Made by a program: the position numbers and the translations under genes. Below the pieces are notes generated by a model. It ran no database searches, was not told the origin of the DNA, and saw nothing but the letters and a program-made list of their open reading frames with translations. This document shows, one piece after another, positions 35,008 to 44,266 of a stretch of DNA of 64,000 nucleotides; within the stretch, counting starts at the first letter, position 1, and every line of letters starts with the position of its first letter. Origin of the DNA: Pararhizobium sp. YC-54 (GTDB taxonomy: Bacteria; Pseudomonadota; Alphaproteobacteria; Rhizobiales; Rhizobiaceae); assembly GCF_025847205.1 (NCBI RefSeq), contig NZ_JAOYTH010000010.1, positions 124,001 to 188,000 of the forward strand. Reading direction: 5' to 3'.

Positions 35008-36557
35008 CACGCAAGTTCCCCAATAATTTTGTGTTCGGCCGATTTGTGTCCCTCGGACGCGGCCTTGACGATCAGCTCTTCAGTGGCGTCTGCCCGATCA
35101 AGGATCGTCGTAACCTTGCCGTTGCTCATCACCGCGATCCGGTCCGAGAGCGCCATGACCTCTTCGAGGTCGGAGGTGGAAAACAGGATGGCGAGGCCTT
35201 GGCCGGCGAGCTTGCGCATGGTGCGGAAGACATCCGCCTTGGCGCCGACATCGATGCCGCGGCTCGGTTCGTCCATCAGAAGAACCTTTGGATTGGTCAT
35301 CAGTGCCTTGCCGATGACGACCTTCTGCTGATTGCCGCCGGACATCGAGGTAACGTCGAAATCCGGGTTCGGCGCCTTGATCGAGAGATTGCGGATGGCT
35401 TCCTTGATTGCGGATTGTTCGCGGTCGCCGGCAATGTGGAAACCGAATTTCACGAATTTTTCCAGGCTGGCCAGGGTCAGGTTGGAGGCTATCGACAGGA
35501 CCTGGACGAGCCCCTCCCGCTGCCGGTCCTCCGGGATGAGGGCAAGCCCCTTGCGGATGCGGGTGGAGGTATCCTTCGCCACGATCTCCTCGCCAGCGAC
35601 GAATATCCTGCCGGTCGAGTGCCCGTGCTGGCCGATGACGCATTCGAAGAACTCGCTGCGGCCAGCGCCCATCAGGCCGTATATGCCGAGCACTTCGCCG
35701 GCTTTTACGCTGATCGACAGGTGATCGACGGCAAAACCCCCGGTCTTGCGCGGCAGGCAGATGTCTTCGGCGCGGAAGGCTTCTGCGCCCAGCTTGTGAT
35801 CGACGGATTTGGCGAAATCCTTGGCATCGGACCCGATCATCGAACGGACGATCCATTTGGTGTCGATGTCCCTGACCATTGCCTGGCCGGTGATCTGTCC
35901 ATCGCGCAGGACGGTGATGTAATCGCCGATGCGCATCAGCTCTTCAAGGCGATGCGAGATATAGACGATGGCGACGCCATGTGCCTTCAGCTCGCCGATC
36001 ACCTTGAACAGGATGTCGACTTCGGCGGCCGACAGCGCCGAGGTCGGCTCGTCGAGAATGAGGATGCGGGTGTCGAGCGAGATCGCCTTGGCGATTTCGA
36101 CAAGCTGCTGCTGGCCGATCGGCAGGTCCTCGACCATCGTTTCGGCGCTGATGCCGGCGTCGAGCTTGTCGAGGAAATGATTGGCCTTTTCGACCTGCGC
36201 CTTGTGGTCGATACCGCGAATGCCGCGGGTGATTTCGCGGGTGGCAAAGATGTTTTCGGCAACGGAGAGATTGCCGAACAGATTGAGCTCCTGAAACACC
36301 ATGCCGATGCCGTGCTTCTGCGCGTCGGCCGGGGAGTTGAACTCGACCTCCCTGCCGTCGATGAGGATGCGGCCGAGCGATGGTTTCTCGACGCCGGCGA
36401 TCATCCGCATCAGCGTCGACTTGCCGGCGCCGTTTTCGCCGACCAGCACGTTGACCGCGCCGCGCTTCAGTTCCAGGCTCGCATGCTTGACCGCGACGAT
36501 GCCCGAATAGACTTTCGTGACATCGTCGAGTTTGAGGATGGTATCGTGGGCCGCCAT
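35007..36557 (-). CDS. Sugar ABC transporter ATP-binding protein (duplicated RbsA type), apiose cluster
   Basis: A 516-residue protein with two ABC domains. The N-terminal domain has a Walker A GENGAGKSTLMRM, signature motif ...LPIGQQQLVEIAKA and Walker B ILILDEPTSALS. The C-terminal domain has a degenerate P-loop (GLMGAGRSEFFE) but an intact MSGGNQQKVVIGKAL signature and VLLMDEPSRGIDVG, as usual for RbsA/XylG proteins. It powers import with the adjacent permease. Its start is only 1 base past the upstream lipoprotein gene stop, and its stop overlaps the permease start. Confidence 0.93.
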   Translation of the reverse strand: MAAHDTILKLDDVTKVYSGIVAVKHASLELKRGAVNVLVGENGAGKSTLMRMIAGVEKPSLGRILIDGREVEFNSPADAQKHGIGMVFQELNLFGNLSVAENIFATREITRGIRGIDHKAQVEKANHFLDKLDAGISAETMVEDLPIGQQQLVEIAKAISLDTRILILDEPTSALSAAEVDILFKVIGELKAHGVAIVYISHRLEELMRIGDYITVLRDGQITGQAMVRDIDTKWIVRSMIGSDAKDFAKSVDHKLGAEAFRAEDICLPRKTGGFAVDHLSISVKAGEVLGIYGLMGAGRSEFFECVIGQHGHSTGRIFVAGEEIVAKDTSTRIRKGLALIPEDRQREGLVQVLSIASNLTLASLEKFVKFGFHIAGDREQSAIKEAIRNLSIKAPNPDFDVTSMSGGNQQKVVIGKALMTNPKVLLMDEPSRGIDVGAKADVFRTMRKLAGQGLAILFSTSDLEEVMALSDRIAVMSNGKVTTILDRADATEELIVKAASEGHKSAEHKIIGELA

Positions 36558-36558
36558 G

Positions 36559-37203
36559 TCAGCCTCCGATCGTGATGGTGGCGGGCGTCAGAAGCGCCGG
36601 CTGACCGGTGGAGGGCAGCGGATAGGCGCCGAGCGCTTCCACTTTTTTGCCTTCGAGGCCTTCGCGCGACAGCTTTTCGAGCGTCAGGCCATTGACGTGA
36701 ACGTTGAAAGCCTTGCCGAATTCGGCCCACTGGATCTGGTTCTTGAATTCGTTGAAATTGACGAAATCGAGGCTGTCGCGGATCGCGGTGCCCTTGATGA
36801 CCGGGCCGATCTGGATACGCACATCCGCCTTGCCGTCGCCATCGACATCGGTGTCGAGATAGGCGGCGCGCGATTTCGTTTCGGCCTTGACGATCGTGCC
36901 CGACACCTTGGCGGCGAAGGTCCATGGAGCCGTGCCGTCCTTTTCCTTGTGGCCGTATTTTGCCGCGGCGGCATCAAGATCGGATGCGGCGAGGCTCGAA
37001 ACCTCCTGGAAGGGACCGGCGCGTTTTTCGAGGAACGGAATGACTTTCTGAGCCCAGATCCCGGCGACCTGGCGATCGGGGTTGAACCCGCCGCTCGCGG
37101 CTTCGGCGGCCTCGTCGGCTGTCGGTGTCCTGATGATCTTGCAGCCCGGCAAGGCCAGCGCGATGGCAAGTGTGAAAAAGGCTGCGGCCCGGAAGTTCGG
37201 CAT
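36559..37203 (-). CDS. DUF2291 lipoprotein linked to sugar ABC importer
   Basis: A 214-residue exported lipoprotein: signal peptide MPNFRAAAFFTLAIALALPGC with lipobox LPGC, then a soluble domain. The DVDGDGKADVRIQIGPVIKGT region and NFNEFKNQIQWAEFGKAFN are typical of DUF2291, a family found beside ribose-type importers. DTDVDGDGKADV has the spacing of an EF-hand-like calcium loop. The ATG at 37203 has GGAG upstream; an in-frame GTG at 37221 is less likely. The function is unknown; it is a probable accessory part of the importer, between the binding protein and the ATPase. Confidence 0.82.
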   Translation of the reverse strand: MPNFRAAAFFTLAIALALPGCKIIRTPTADEAAEAASGGFNPDRQVAGIWAQKVIPFLEKRAGPFQEVSSLAASDLDAAAAKYGHKEKDGTAPWTFAAKVSGTIVKAETKSRAAYLDTDVDGDGKADVRIQIGPVIKGTAIRDSLDFVNFNEFKNQIQWAEFGKAFNVHVNGLTLEKLSREGLEGKKVEALGAYPLPSTGQPALLTPATITIGG

Positions 37204-37276
37204 AAAGTTCTGCTCCGTCACATGGAAATAAACGCAGGGCGGAGAATGTCCGCCCCGCGCGCATCCTTTGGGAGGA

Positions 37277-38272
<996 letters not shown>

Positions 38273-38296
38273 TCAGGCTTTGAAGCCTGATGGCGG

Positions 38297-39124
38297 TCAG
38301 GTGATGCGCCGGATGCTTTCGGCGATCTCCTTGGGTTCGAAGACTTGTTTCCAGTCGTCGCGCATCAGCGCGGGGATGCCGAATTCGATCGCCTTGTTGC
38401 AGGCATCGGAGAACACGCCCTGGACTTCGCCGAAAATCACGGCGCCGAGCACGTTCATGTGGCCGAGCAGGAAGTCGCGGGCAGCCTCTTCCGGCACACC
38501 GCGTGCGACGCATTCGTCCATGGCCTGTTTCATGACCACCAGCAGCGAGGCGGCAACGGTTTCCGACAGGCCGGGCTCCAGTATCGCCATCTGCTCGACG
38601 GTGACGCGGTGCGAGCGCATCACCGGCGCCCAGATAACCTTGGCGATTTCCTCGCCGAGGCCGTAAGCCTCGTCCGGCCCCTGCATCAGGGCGGAAACGA
38701 TGTGCTGCTTGGCGAACAGGCCGCCGAAATGGTCTTTCTTCGCGGCCATGTCCGTTTCATCGTTGAAGATCGGCGGATGGCAGGGATGGGTGACGAAATA
38801 GGTGAGATCGGCGCGAACCGGCAGATGGCCTGCAAAGGGAGCCGCCGCGTCGAGCGCCACGACCATGGTGCCGGCTGCGAGCTTGTCGACGATGCCGGCC
38901 GCGACCTTGCCGATCGCCGTATCCGGCACGGCGAGGATGACGACGTCAACGCCGGACAGCGCCGCATCGGCATCGACGCAGGACAGGCCGAGATCGCCCT
39001 GAAGCCGCGCCTTGCCGGCGTCGCTTACTTCCACATGGCGCACGTCGAAGCGCGAGCCCTTGAGGTTCTTGGCCAGCCGGTAGCCCATTTTGCCACCAGC
39101 ACCGAAGAGTGCGATCGAAGTCAT
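38297..39124 (-). CDS. apnO: D-apionate oxidoisomerase-like protein
   Basis: A 275-residue NAD-binding protein: IALFGAGGKMGYRLAKNLK is the nucleotide-binding motif and VILAVPDTAIGKVA is typical of the ketol-acid-reductoisomerase/6-phosphogluconate dehydrogenase-like fold. FVTHPCHPPIFND and the helical C-terminal half match my recollection of D-apionate oxidoisomerase, which oxidises D-apionate and moves a hydroxymethyl group to give 3-oxo-isoapionate. GAGG precedes the ATG. It heads the transcript that continues into the importer genes. Its upstream region shares a 17-base motif with the oiaK/RLP promoter. Confidence 0.8.
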   Translation of the reverse strand: MTSIALFGAGGKMGYRLAKNLKGSRFDVRHVEVSDAGKARLQGDLGLSCVDADAALSGVDVVILAVPDTAIGKVAAGIVDKLAAGTMVVALDAAAPFAGHLPVRADLTYFVTHPCHPPIFNDETDMAAKKDHFGGLFAKQHIVSALMQGPDEAYGLGEEIAKVIWAPVMRSHRVTVEQMAILEPGLSETVAASLLVVMKQAMDECVARGVPEEAARDFLLGHMNVLGAVIFGEVQGVFSDACNKAIEFGIPALMRDDWKQVFEPKEIAESIRRIT

Positions 39125-39163
39125 GTTTCCTCACCTGCGCGGTTGTTTCGCAGTGGTGTATGG

Positions 39164-39180
39164 CAACTGGTATGATGAGT
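39164..39180. promoter_or_regulatory. Candidate regulator box upstream of apnO
   Basis: CAACTGGTATGATGAGT, matching 16 of 17 bases with the sequence at 41973-41989 upstream of the RuBisCO-like gene. It lies 40 bases before the apnO start. The likely binder is the cluster's GntR protein. Confidence 0.6.
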
Positions 39181-39250
39181 CAATCAGTATGTCACATGGT
39201 GAGGTGATTTTTTGAACTGCAGTGGTCGGCGGGAAGAGCGCCTCAAACAG

Positions 39251-39281
39251 CATCATTCCTGTGAAAGGCACAGGAATGATG
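39251..39281. terminator. Perfect hairpin between oiaK and apnO
   Basis: A perfect 13-bp stem (CATCATTCCTGTG and complement) with an AAAGG loop, 28 bases past the oiaK stop. Only a short U-poor CTGTTTGAGG follows on the minus strand, so it may be a terminator or an mRNA-stabilising structure. Confidence 0.55.
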
Positions 39282-39308
39282 GAAAACTGATGCGAACTGC
39301 TAATTGGG

Positions 39309-40652
39309 TTATCCCTGCAACCCATCCCTGATCTGCGAGAAGTACCCGTCCGATCCGACCTGTCCGCCCTTGAGCGCGATCTGCAGGCCGTTCGTCGGGG
39401 CATGGGTTCCATGCGCGGTGCAGAGCGGAGAGCCGGGTGTCTGGGGGAGCGGCAAGAGGGTGGTCAGCGCCTGGACATGCAGTTCCCTGAGCGCATGGCT
39501 GGACGTGTCGCCGCCTGCAATGACGGCCCGGGTCAACTGCTGCTCCTCGACGAGGCGGCGCAGGATCGTGCCGAGCAGGCGGCCCAGCCGATGGCGGCTG
39601 CCGGGCATGCGGTCGATATCGCCGCCGCGATCGGCAGAGGGCCCGAGCGCCGTATTGAGGATGACGCTTTTGCCGTGCTTGAGGCTGTCGAGACCGGCGA
39701 TGATTGCCCGTTCCAAGGCGGCGTTGCCGTTTTCGCCGAGCAGTTCCAGCGGATCGAGATTGATACCCGCAAAGCCATTTTGCGTCGCATGGCGGATCTG
39801 ACGTTCGGTCGTCGGCGAGACGCTGCCGGAGACGACGGCGATGCGATCGGCCTTGCCGGGCAAGGGGAACGTTTTTTTCCCTTCGGTGAGGCCGCAGGCA
39901 CTCCACGCGGTCAGCAGCGCATATTCGATGCCGGAGGAACCGGTGACGAACCAGCCGCCCTCACTTGTCAGGCGCCAGAGTTGACGGCCAGCTTGGAGCT
40001 GGCTTTCCGGGCTATCAACATCGAACAGCACCATGCCATCCGCATCCCGGCAGAGATCGTCGACCCTACCATCCGCATCCGCGGCAGCCAGCATGGAGAG
40101 ATTGGCCAGTTTGGTTTTCAACGCGGTCTGTGCGCTCAGGTGCAGGCGAAGGTCTGCCTCGGCCATCGGCGTCACCGGATGGCGGCTCATCACCGGGTGA
40201 CGGTCGATGCGGTAGACTTCGCCCTGGTATGCGGCGAAGAGATGACCGAAGGCGGTGTAGCGCTTGAGCTGCGGCGCGCCGACCAGAACAGGGACATAAG
40301 GCTGATTGAACAGCGCCCTGCCGATTTCGATGGCCTTGCCGATATTGCCGATCTTCGGGCTGGAATCGAAGGTCGAACAGACCTTGTAGTGGCAGATGGC
40401 GGCATTCAGGCCCTTCAGCCAGCGGAAGGCCGGCGTCAGGTTTTCCTCCATCCAGTCCGGCGTCTCGCTGCGGCTGGTGCCGGCAAGACCGATGGCGCGG
40501 CAATGGCCGAAGCGCTGCAGGAGGGTTTCATCCGGCACATTCATGAACAGCACCGTCTCGACGCCATTGGAGGCAAGCGCTTCCATGACGTCGGTGGAGC
40601 CCGTCAGGTCGTCGCCATAGTAGGAGAGGAGGGGATTGTTTTGTGCGGTCAT
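39309..40652 (-). CDS. oiaK: DUF1537 four-carbon acid sugar kinase, probable 3-oxo-isoapionate kinase
   Basis: A 447-residue kinase of the DUF1537/OtnK family: LLSYYGDDLTGSTDVMEALAS at the N-terminus (the YGDDLTG signature), FDSSPKIGNIGKAIE in the substrate domain, and IAVVSGSVSPTTERQI with RAVIAGGDTSSHAL for ATP binding in the C-terminal half. It phosphorylates sugar acids at the terminal hydroxyl. In apiose clusters with a RuBisCO-like gene the family member is 3-oxo-isoapionate kinase. Its ATG overlaps the RuBisCO-like stop by 4 bp, strongly linking the two steps. Confidence 0.82.
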   Translation of the reverse strand: MTAQNNPLLSYYGDDLTGSTDVMEALASNGVETVLFMNVPDETLLQRFGHCRAIGLAGTSRSETPDWMEENLTPAFRWLKGLNAAICHYKVCSTFDSSPKIGNIGKAIEIGRALFNQPYVPVLVGAPQLKRYTAFGHLFAAYQGEVYRIDRHPVMSRHPVTPMAEADLRLHLSAQTALKTKLANLSMLAAADADGRVDDLCRDADGMVLFDVDSPESQLQAGRQLWRLTSEGGWFVTGSSGIEYALLTAWSACGLTEGKKTFPLPGKADRIAVVSGSVSPTTERQIRHATQNGFAGINLDPLELLGENGNAALERAIIAGLDSLKHGKSVILNTALGPSADRGGDIDRMPGSRHRLGRLLGTILRRLVEEQQLTRAVIAGGDTSSHALRELHVQALTTLLPLPQTPGSPLCTAHGTHAPTNGLQIALKGGQVGSDGYFSQIRDGLQG

Positions 40653-41911
40653 GAATTCTGCTCGCTGGCACTGCCGAATTTCCTGAGGGAGGCGGCAAGC
40701 TCAAGGTGATCCTTGGCGTAGGTTTCAAGCGGGATATCGGCGACGGCCGCCTGCCAGGCCTGTTGTACTGCGCGCACGCCGGCCGCCGGGCCGTCGGGAT
40801 GGCTGACAATGCCGCCGCCACAGAGATAGAGCAGATCGGTGGTGCGGCCGGTGCGGCGATAGGTTTCCGGCGCCTGGCCGCCCCACTGGCCGGAGCCGGC
40901 GACGGGAAGGGCGCAATCGGCGGATTCGAACAGCGGCGTGGTGACGGCCTTGAAGCTTTCGACGAAGCTGTCGTCCGGTTCCCAGTATTTGACGCCGATG
41001 CCGTTGATCTGGAACTGATCGACGCCAAGCAGCCGCCAGAACTGCTGCCAGACCTTGAAATCGAAGCCGATGCCGGGATGGCGGGTCAGCACGTCCCAAC
41101 CGTTGCGATGGGCGTGCAGGACAAGGCCGGAGCGCTTGCGCAGGAAGGCGATGCCGCCCATGCCGATGGAATTGATGTTGACGACGGCACAGTTGCCGCC
41201 GGCTTCCAGAACGAGATCATGGTTGCGCATCATCTCATCGGGATCGGTCGCCGAAATGCCGAAGGCATACATCACCTTCTTGCCGGTCTTCTGCTCGTGA
41301 TCAAGGATTTTTGGCATGATGGCGGCGACGCGTTCGCTCAGGTGAGAATAGGCCGGGCTCATCAGCTTCTCGTCGTCCTTGATGAAATCGACGCCGGAAC
41401 CGATCAGTTCGCCGACAAGCTCCGCGGTTTCATGCGGACGCAGGCCGAGTGCCGGTTTGACGATGGTGCCGATGATCGGCCGGTCATAAACGCCGGTGAG
41501 CTTGCGGCTGCCGGAAAGGCCGAATTGCGGGCCGGGATAGGCGGATCTGTATTCCTGCGGCAGTTTCAGGTCGACGACGCGCAGGCCGGTCATGCCACGG
41601 ATGGAAAAGATGCCGCCGACCGCGATGGTCATCAACGCCGACAGGTCCGTGCCGATCGCGTCGAGCGGAAAGGCGATATCGACGTCGGCGCGGCGGATCG
41701 GGCCGTGGGCGAGCGGCGCTTCGGGCCAGCTCGGATGTTCGGCATCAGCAAGCGGGCGAACGGCGAGCACACGGGCGGCAACGCGCGCTTTCAGTTCCGG
41801 TGTCTCGCCGGGAACAGGTACGAATGTCCCGGTCGACTGGTCGCTGGCGATCTTTTCCGCCATGGCTTCGACGCTGCCGGTTGTTTCAATTCTGTAGGTG
41901 ACGACGATCAT
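40649..41911 (-). CDS. RuBisCO-like protein of the apionate pathway (3-oxo-isoapionate-4-phosphate-acting)
   Basis: A 420-residue form IV RuBisCO homologue. Key residues remain: Lys152 in TIVKPALGL, the carbamylatable Lys178 and metal ligands Asp180/Glu181 in DFIKDDE, His in LHAHRNGWD, and phosphate-binding VAGSGQ and LCGGGIVSHPDG. Loop 6 reads GIGVKYWE, unlike true RuBisCO. Two known RLPs act in apiose breakdown, OiaX (hydrolysis to 3-phosphoglycerate and glycolate) and OiaC (decarboxylation to L-erythrulose 1-phosphate). Sequence inspection alone does not decide; I lean to OiaX as the rhizobial type. First gene of the two-gene unit with oiaK. Confidence 0.85.
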   Translation of the reverse strand: MIVVTYRIETTGSVEAMAEKIASDQSTGTFVPVPGETPELKARVAARVLAVRPLADAEHPSWPEAPLAHGPIRRADVDIAFPLDAIGTDLSALMTIAVGGIFSIRGMTGLRVVDLKLPQEYRSAYPGPQFGLSGSRKLTGVYDRPIIGTIVKPALGLRPHETAELVGELIGSGVDFIKDDEKLMSPAYSHLSERVAAIMPKILDHEQKTGKKVMYAFGISATDPDEMMRNHDLVLEAGGNCAVVNINSIGMGGIAFLRKRSGLVLHAHRNGWDVLTRHPGIGFDFKVWQQFWRLLGVDQFQINGIGVKYWEPDDSFVESFKAVTTPLFESADCALPVAGSGQWGGQAPETYRRTGRTTDLLYLCGGGIVSHPDGPAAGVRAVQQAWQAAVADIPLETYAKDHLELAASLRKFGSASEQNS

Positions 41912-41972
41912 GATCGTGCAAAATCCTCCCGGCTTGGTAATTCCCGGCCAGTTTCAGCTGGCACGTTTTCAC

Positions 41973-41989
41973 CAACTGGTATAATGAGT
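41973..41989. promoter_or_regulatory. Candidate GntR operator in the RLP/GntR divergent promoter
   Basis: CAACTGGTATAATGAGT, 16 of 17 bases identical to the box upstream of apnO. Here it extends into a dyad, TGGTATA-5-TATATCA (one mismatch), of the kind bound by FadR-type GntR proteins. It is placed 62 bases before the RLP start and about 110 before the divergent GntR start, fitting control of both. Confidence 0.65.
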
Positions 41990-42101
41990 ATATCAATTAA
42001 GCAAGGGGAGGCTTGCATCAGCAACGATGAATGTGGACGGTGAGCGGCGCAAGGCTATGCGTGCATTTCCTTCACAGGCGTAGCGGTGCATAAAGGTTGC
42101 G

Positions 42102-42830
42102 ATGATGAACCAGCGAGAAACCATGGGCCAGCAGACCGAACAGATCGTCCGTCGCAAACTGTCCGACGAGGTTTTCGCGCGGCTGAAGGCGATGATCACT
42201 TCCGGCGAGCTGCAGCCGGGCGACGAGATGCCGTCGGAACGCGAACTGATGGAACGCTTCGGCGTCGGCCGTCCGGCGATCCGCGAGGCAATGCAGGCGC
42301 TGGCGGGCATGGGGCTGGTGGTGATCTCGCATGGCGAGCGGGCCAAGGTGCTGGAACTGACGGCGCAGTCGATCTTCCGCCAGATGGACATGACCGCAAA
42401 GATCATGCTGGCCAAATCGTCGGATTCACTGGAACACCTGAAAAGCGCCCGCATCTTTTTCGAGCGGGGCATGGCGCGCGAGGCGGCATTGAAGGCCGGA
42501 GCGGACGACATCGCGGGCCTGCACGAAATCCTCGACCGGCAGCGCTCATCCCTTGGCGACGCCGAAGCCTTCATCGCGGCCGATATGGAGTTCCACACGC
42601 GGATCGCCCGGATTTCGCGCAACCCGATCTATGTCGCCGTCAGCGAGGCGATGCTTGCCTGGCTGAAGGAGTACCACACCGAAATGCTGATCTGGACCGG
42701 CAAGGAAAAGTTCACGCTGGCCGAGCACGAAGAGATCATCGCCTGTCTGGAAGCCGGCGACCCGGATGCCGCCGAACAGGCGGTGCTGAAGCATCTGGAA
42801 CGGTCGCGGGCGCTCTACGCTGCGAGGTAG
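42102..42830 (+). CDS. GntR-family (FadR/FCD) regulator of the apiose cluster
   Basis: A 242-residue regulator. The winged helix is at residues 15-80: SDEVFARLKAMITSGELQPG, then PSERELMERFGVGRPAIREAMQAL. The C-terminal FCD domain has metal- or ligand-binding His/Asp residues in ADMEFHTRIARIS and EHEEIIACLEAGD. It is read divergently from the RuBisCO-like gene. It probably represses the cluster until a pathway acid (apionate or similar) binds, acting through the shared boxes at 41973 and 39164. Convergent with the FAD oxidase gene downstream. Confidence 0.88.
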   Translation: MMNQRETMGQQTEQIVRRKLSDEVFARLKAMITSGELQPGDEMPSERELMERFGVGRPAIREAMQALAGMGLVVISHGERAKVLELTAQSIFRQMDMTAKIMLAKSSDSLEHLKSARIFFERGMAREAALKAGADDIAGLHEILDRQRSSLGDAEAFIAADMEFHTRIARISRNPIYVAVSEAMLAWLKEYHTEMLIWTGKEKFTLAEHEEIIACLEAGDPDAAEQAVLKHLERSRALYAAR

Positions 42831-42883
42831 TCGACGTTCGCCCGGTTCGTTGTATTCTCGGGAAGCGTTGATCGAAGCATGGT

Positions 42884-44266
42884 TTAACCTTCTTCTATGG
42901 GCAACACCTTGCCGGGGTTCATGATGCCGTTGGGGTCGAGCGCCGCCTTGATCCGGCGCATGACGCCGATTTCGGCCTGGCTGCGGGAATGATCGAGGAA
43001 ATCGCGCTTCAACGTGCCGATACCGTGTTCGGCCGAAATAGAGCCTTTGAACTGGCGCACCAGATCATAGGCGATGGCATCGATCTCGTGCAGGTCGTGT
43101 TCGCCAGCCCTTTCGGTCCAGACGGCCACATGCAGGTTGCTGTCGCCGACATGGCCGAAGAACGAGACATGGGCTGCGGGGAAGCGGGCAAGCAGGGCTT
43201 TCTCGCAATCGCTTGCGAAATCGTCGAGCTGGCCGACCGGCAGGCTGACGTCGAGATTGATCAGGCCGGGTAGCAGCTGATCCATCATGTGCCCCTCGCG
43301 CACCGACCAGAAGGCACGGGCCTCCTTTTCCGACTGGGCGATCAACGCGTCCGTGACCAGGCCATCTTCGAAGGTCTGGGCGAGAAAGGCTTCGAAACGC
43401 TCCTTGTCTTCGTCGGTGCCATCGACATCCTGCTCGATGATGACAATGAACGGGTGGGCTTTGTCGAAGAAATTGAGGTTCAGCGCCTCGGCGTTGAAAC
43501 GGAAATAGCTTTGCCACATCGCCTCGAAGGCCGACAGGCCGGGCAATCCGCGCTGGGCGGATTTCAGCAGCGTGACGACATGGGCGTAGCTTTCGATGGC
43601 GCACAGCGCCGTTAGCCGGGCGGCGGGCAGGGGCCGCAGGCGCAGCACCGCGCGGGTGACGATGCCGAGCGTGCCTTCCGAGCCGATGAACAGCTGGCGC
43701 AGGTCATAGCCGGTATTGTTCTTGGTCATCCGGTTGAGCGACGACAGCACCGTGCCGTCGGCGAGCACGGCTTCGAGGCCGAGTACGTTGTCGCGGGTGA
43801 CGCCATGGCGGATGACGCGGATGCCGCCGGCATTGGTCGCGATATTGCCGCCGATCTGACAGGAGCCGCGGGCGCCGAGATCGATCGGCAAAAGGAAGCC
43901 GGCGGTTTCGGCCACCAGTTGCGCCACTTCCAAAGGCGTGCCGGCCAAAACGGTCATGGTGCCGGCGGCCGTATCGACATCCTCGACGCCGGACATGCGC
44001 TCCAGCGAAATCGCGATGTCGCCGCCCCGCGCATTGGCGCCGCCGGCAAGGCCGGTGAGGCCGCCCTGCGGCACGATGGGCTGGCGGTGGCGATCGCAGA
44101 TGGCAAGCGCGGCTGAGACCTGCTGCGTGCTTGCGGGACGCAGCACGGCCAGCGGCAGGGATTTGCCGGTACCGCTGGCGTCGCTGCGGTACCGGCCGCC
44201 GATGGCTTCGCCGGTGAGCACCACGTCTGCACCAAGGGTTTCGATCAGGTCGTCGATGACGATCAT
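42884..44266 (-). CDS. FAD-linked 2-hydroxyacid oxidase/dehydrogenase (GlcD family)
   Basis: A 460-residue flavoprotein with a PCMH-type FAD-binding domain: VPQGGLTGLAGGANARGGDI and QIGGNIATNAGGIRVIRHG (FAD phosphate loop). The C-terminal FAD-oxidase domain has FFGHVGDSNLHVAVW and SAEHGIGTLKRDFL, family metal-binding His residues. The length fits D-lactate dehydrogenase or glycolate oxidase GlcD. The ATG at 44266 overlaps the LldD stop by 4 bp; an open frame continues upstream inside that gene and is not used. No glcE or glcF nearby, so it is a single-subunit type. Next to the apiose cluster, glycolate is an attractive substrate but unproven. Confidence 0.83.
   Translation of the reverse strand: MIVIDDLIETLGADVVLTGEAIGGRYRSDASGTGKSLPLAVLRPASTQQVSAALAICDRHRQPIVPQGGLTGLAGGANARGGDIAISLERMSGVEDVDTAAGTMTVLAGTPLEVAQLVAETAGFLLPIDLGARGSCQIGGNIATNAGGIRVIRHGVTRDNVLGLEAVLADGTVLSSLNRMTKNNTGYDLRQLFIGSEGTLGIVTRAVLRLRPLPAARLTALCAIESYAHVVTLLKSAQRGLPGLSAFEAMWQSYFRFNAEALNLNFFDKAHPFIVIIEQDVDGTDEDKERFEAFLAQTFEDGLVTDALIAQSEKEARAFWSVREGHMMDQLLPGLINLDVSLPVGQLDDFASDCEKALLARFPAAHVSFFGHVGDSNLHVAVWTERAGEHDLHEIDAIAYDLVRQFKGSISAEHGIGTLKRDFLDHSRSQAEIGVMRRIKAALDPNGIMNPGKVLPIEEG

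Noticed and set aside
34977..36575. 532-codon plus-strand frame
   Set aside because: It is fully antisense to the duplicated-domain ABC ATPase gene and lacks family features.
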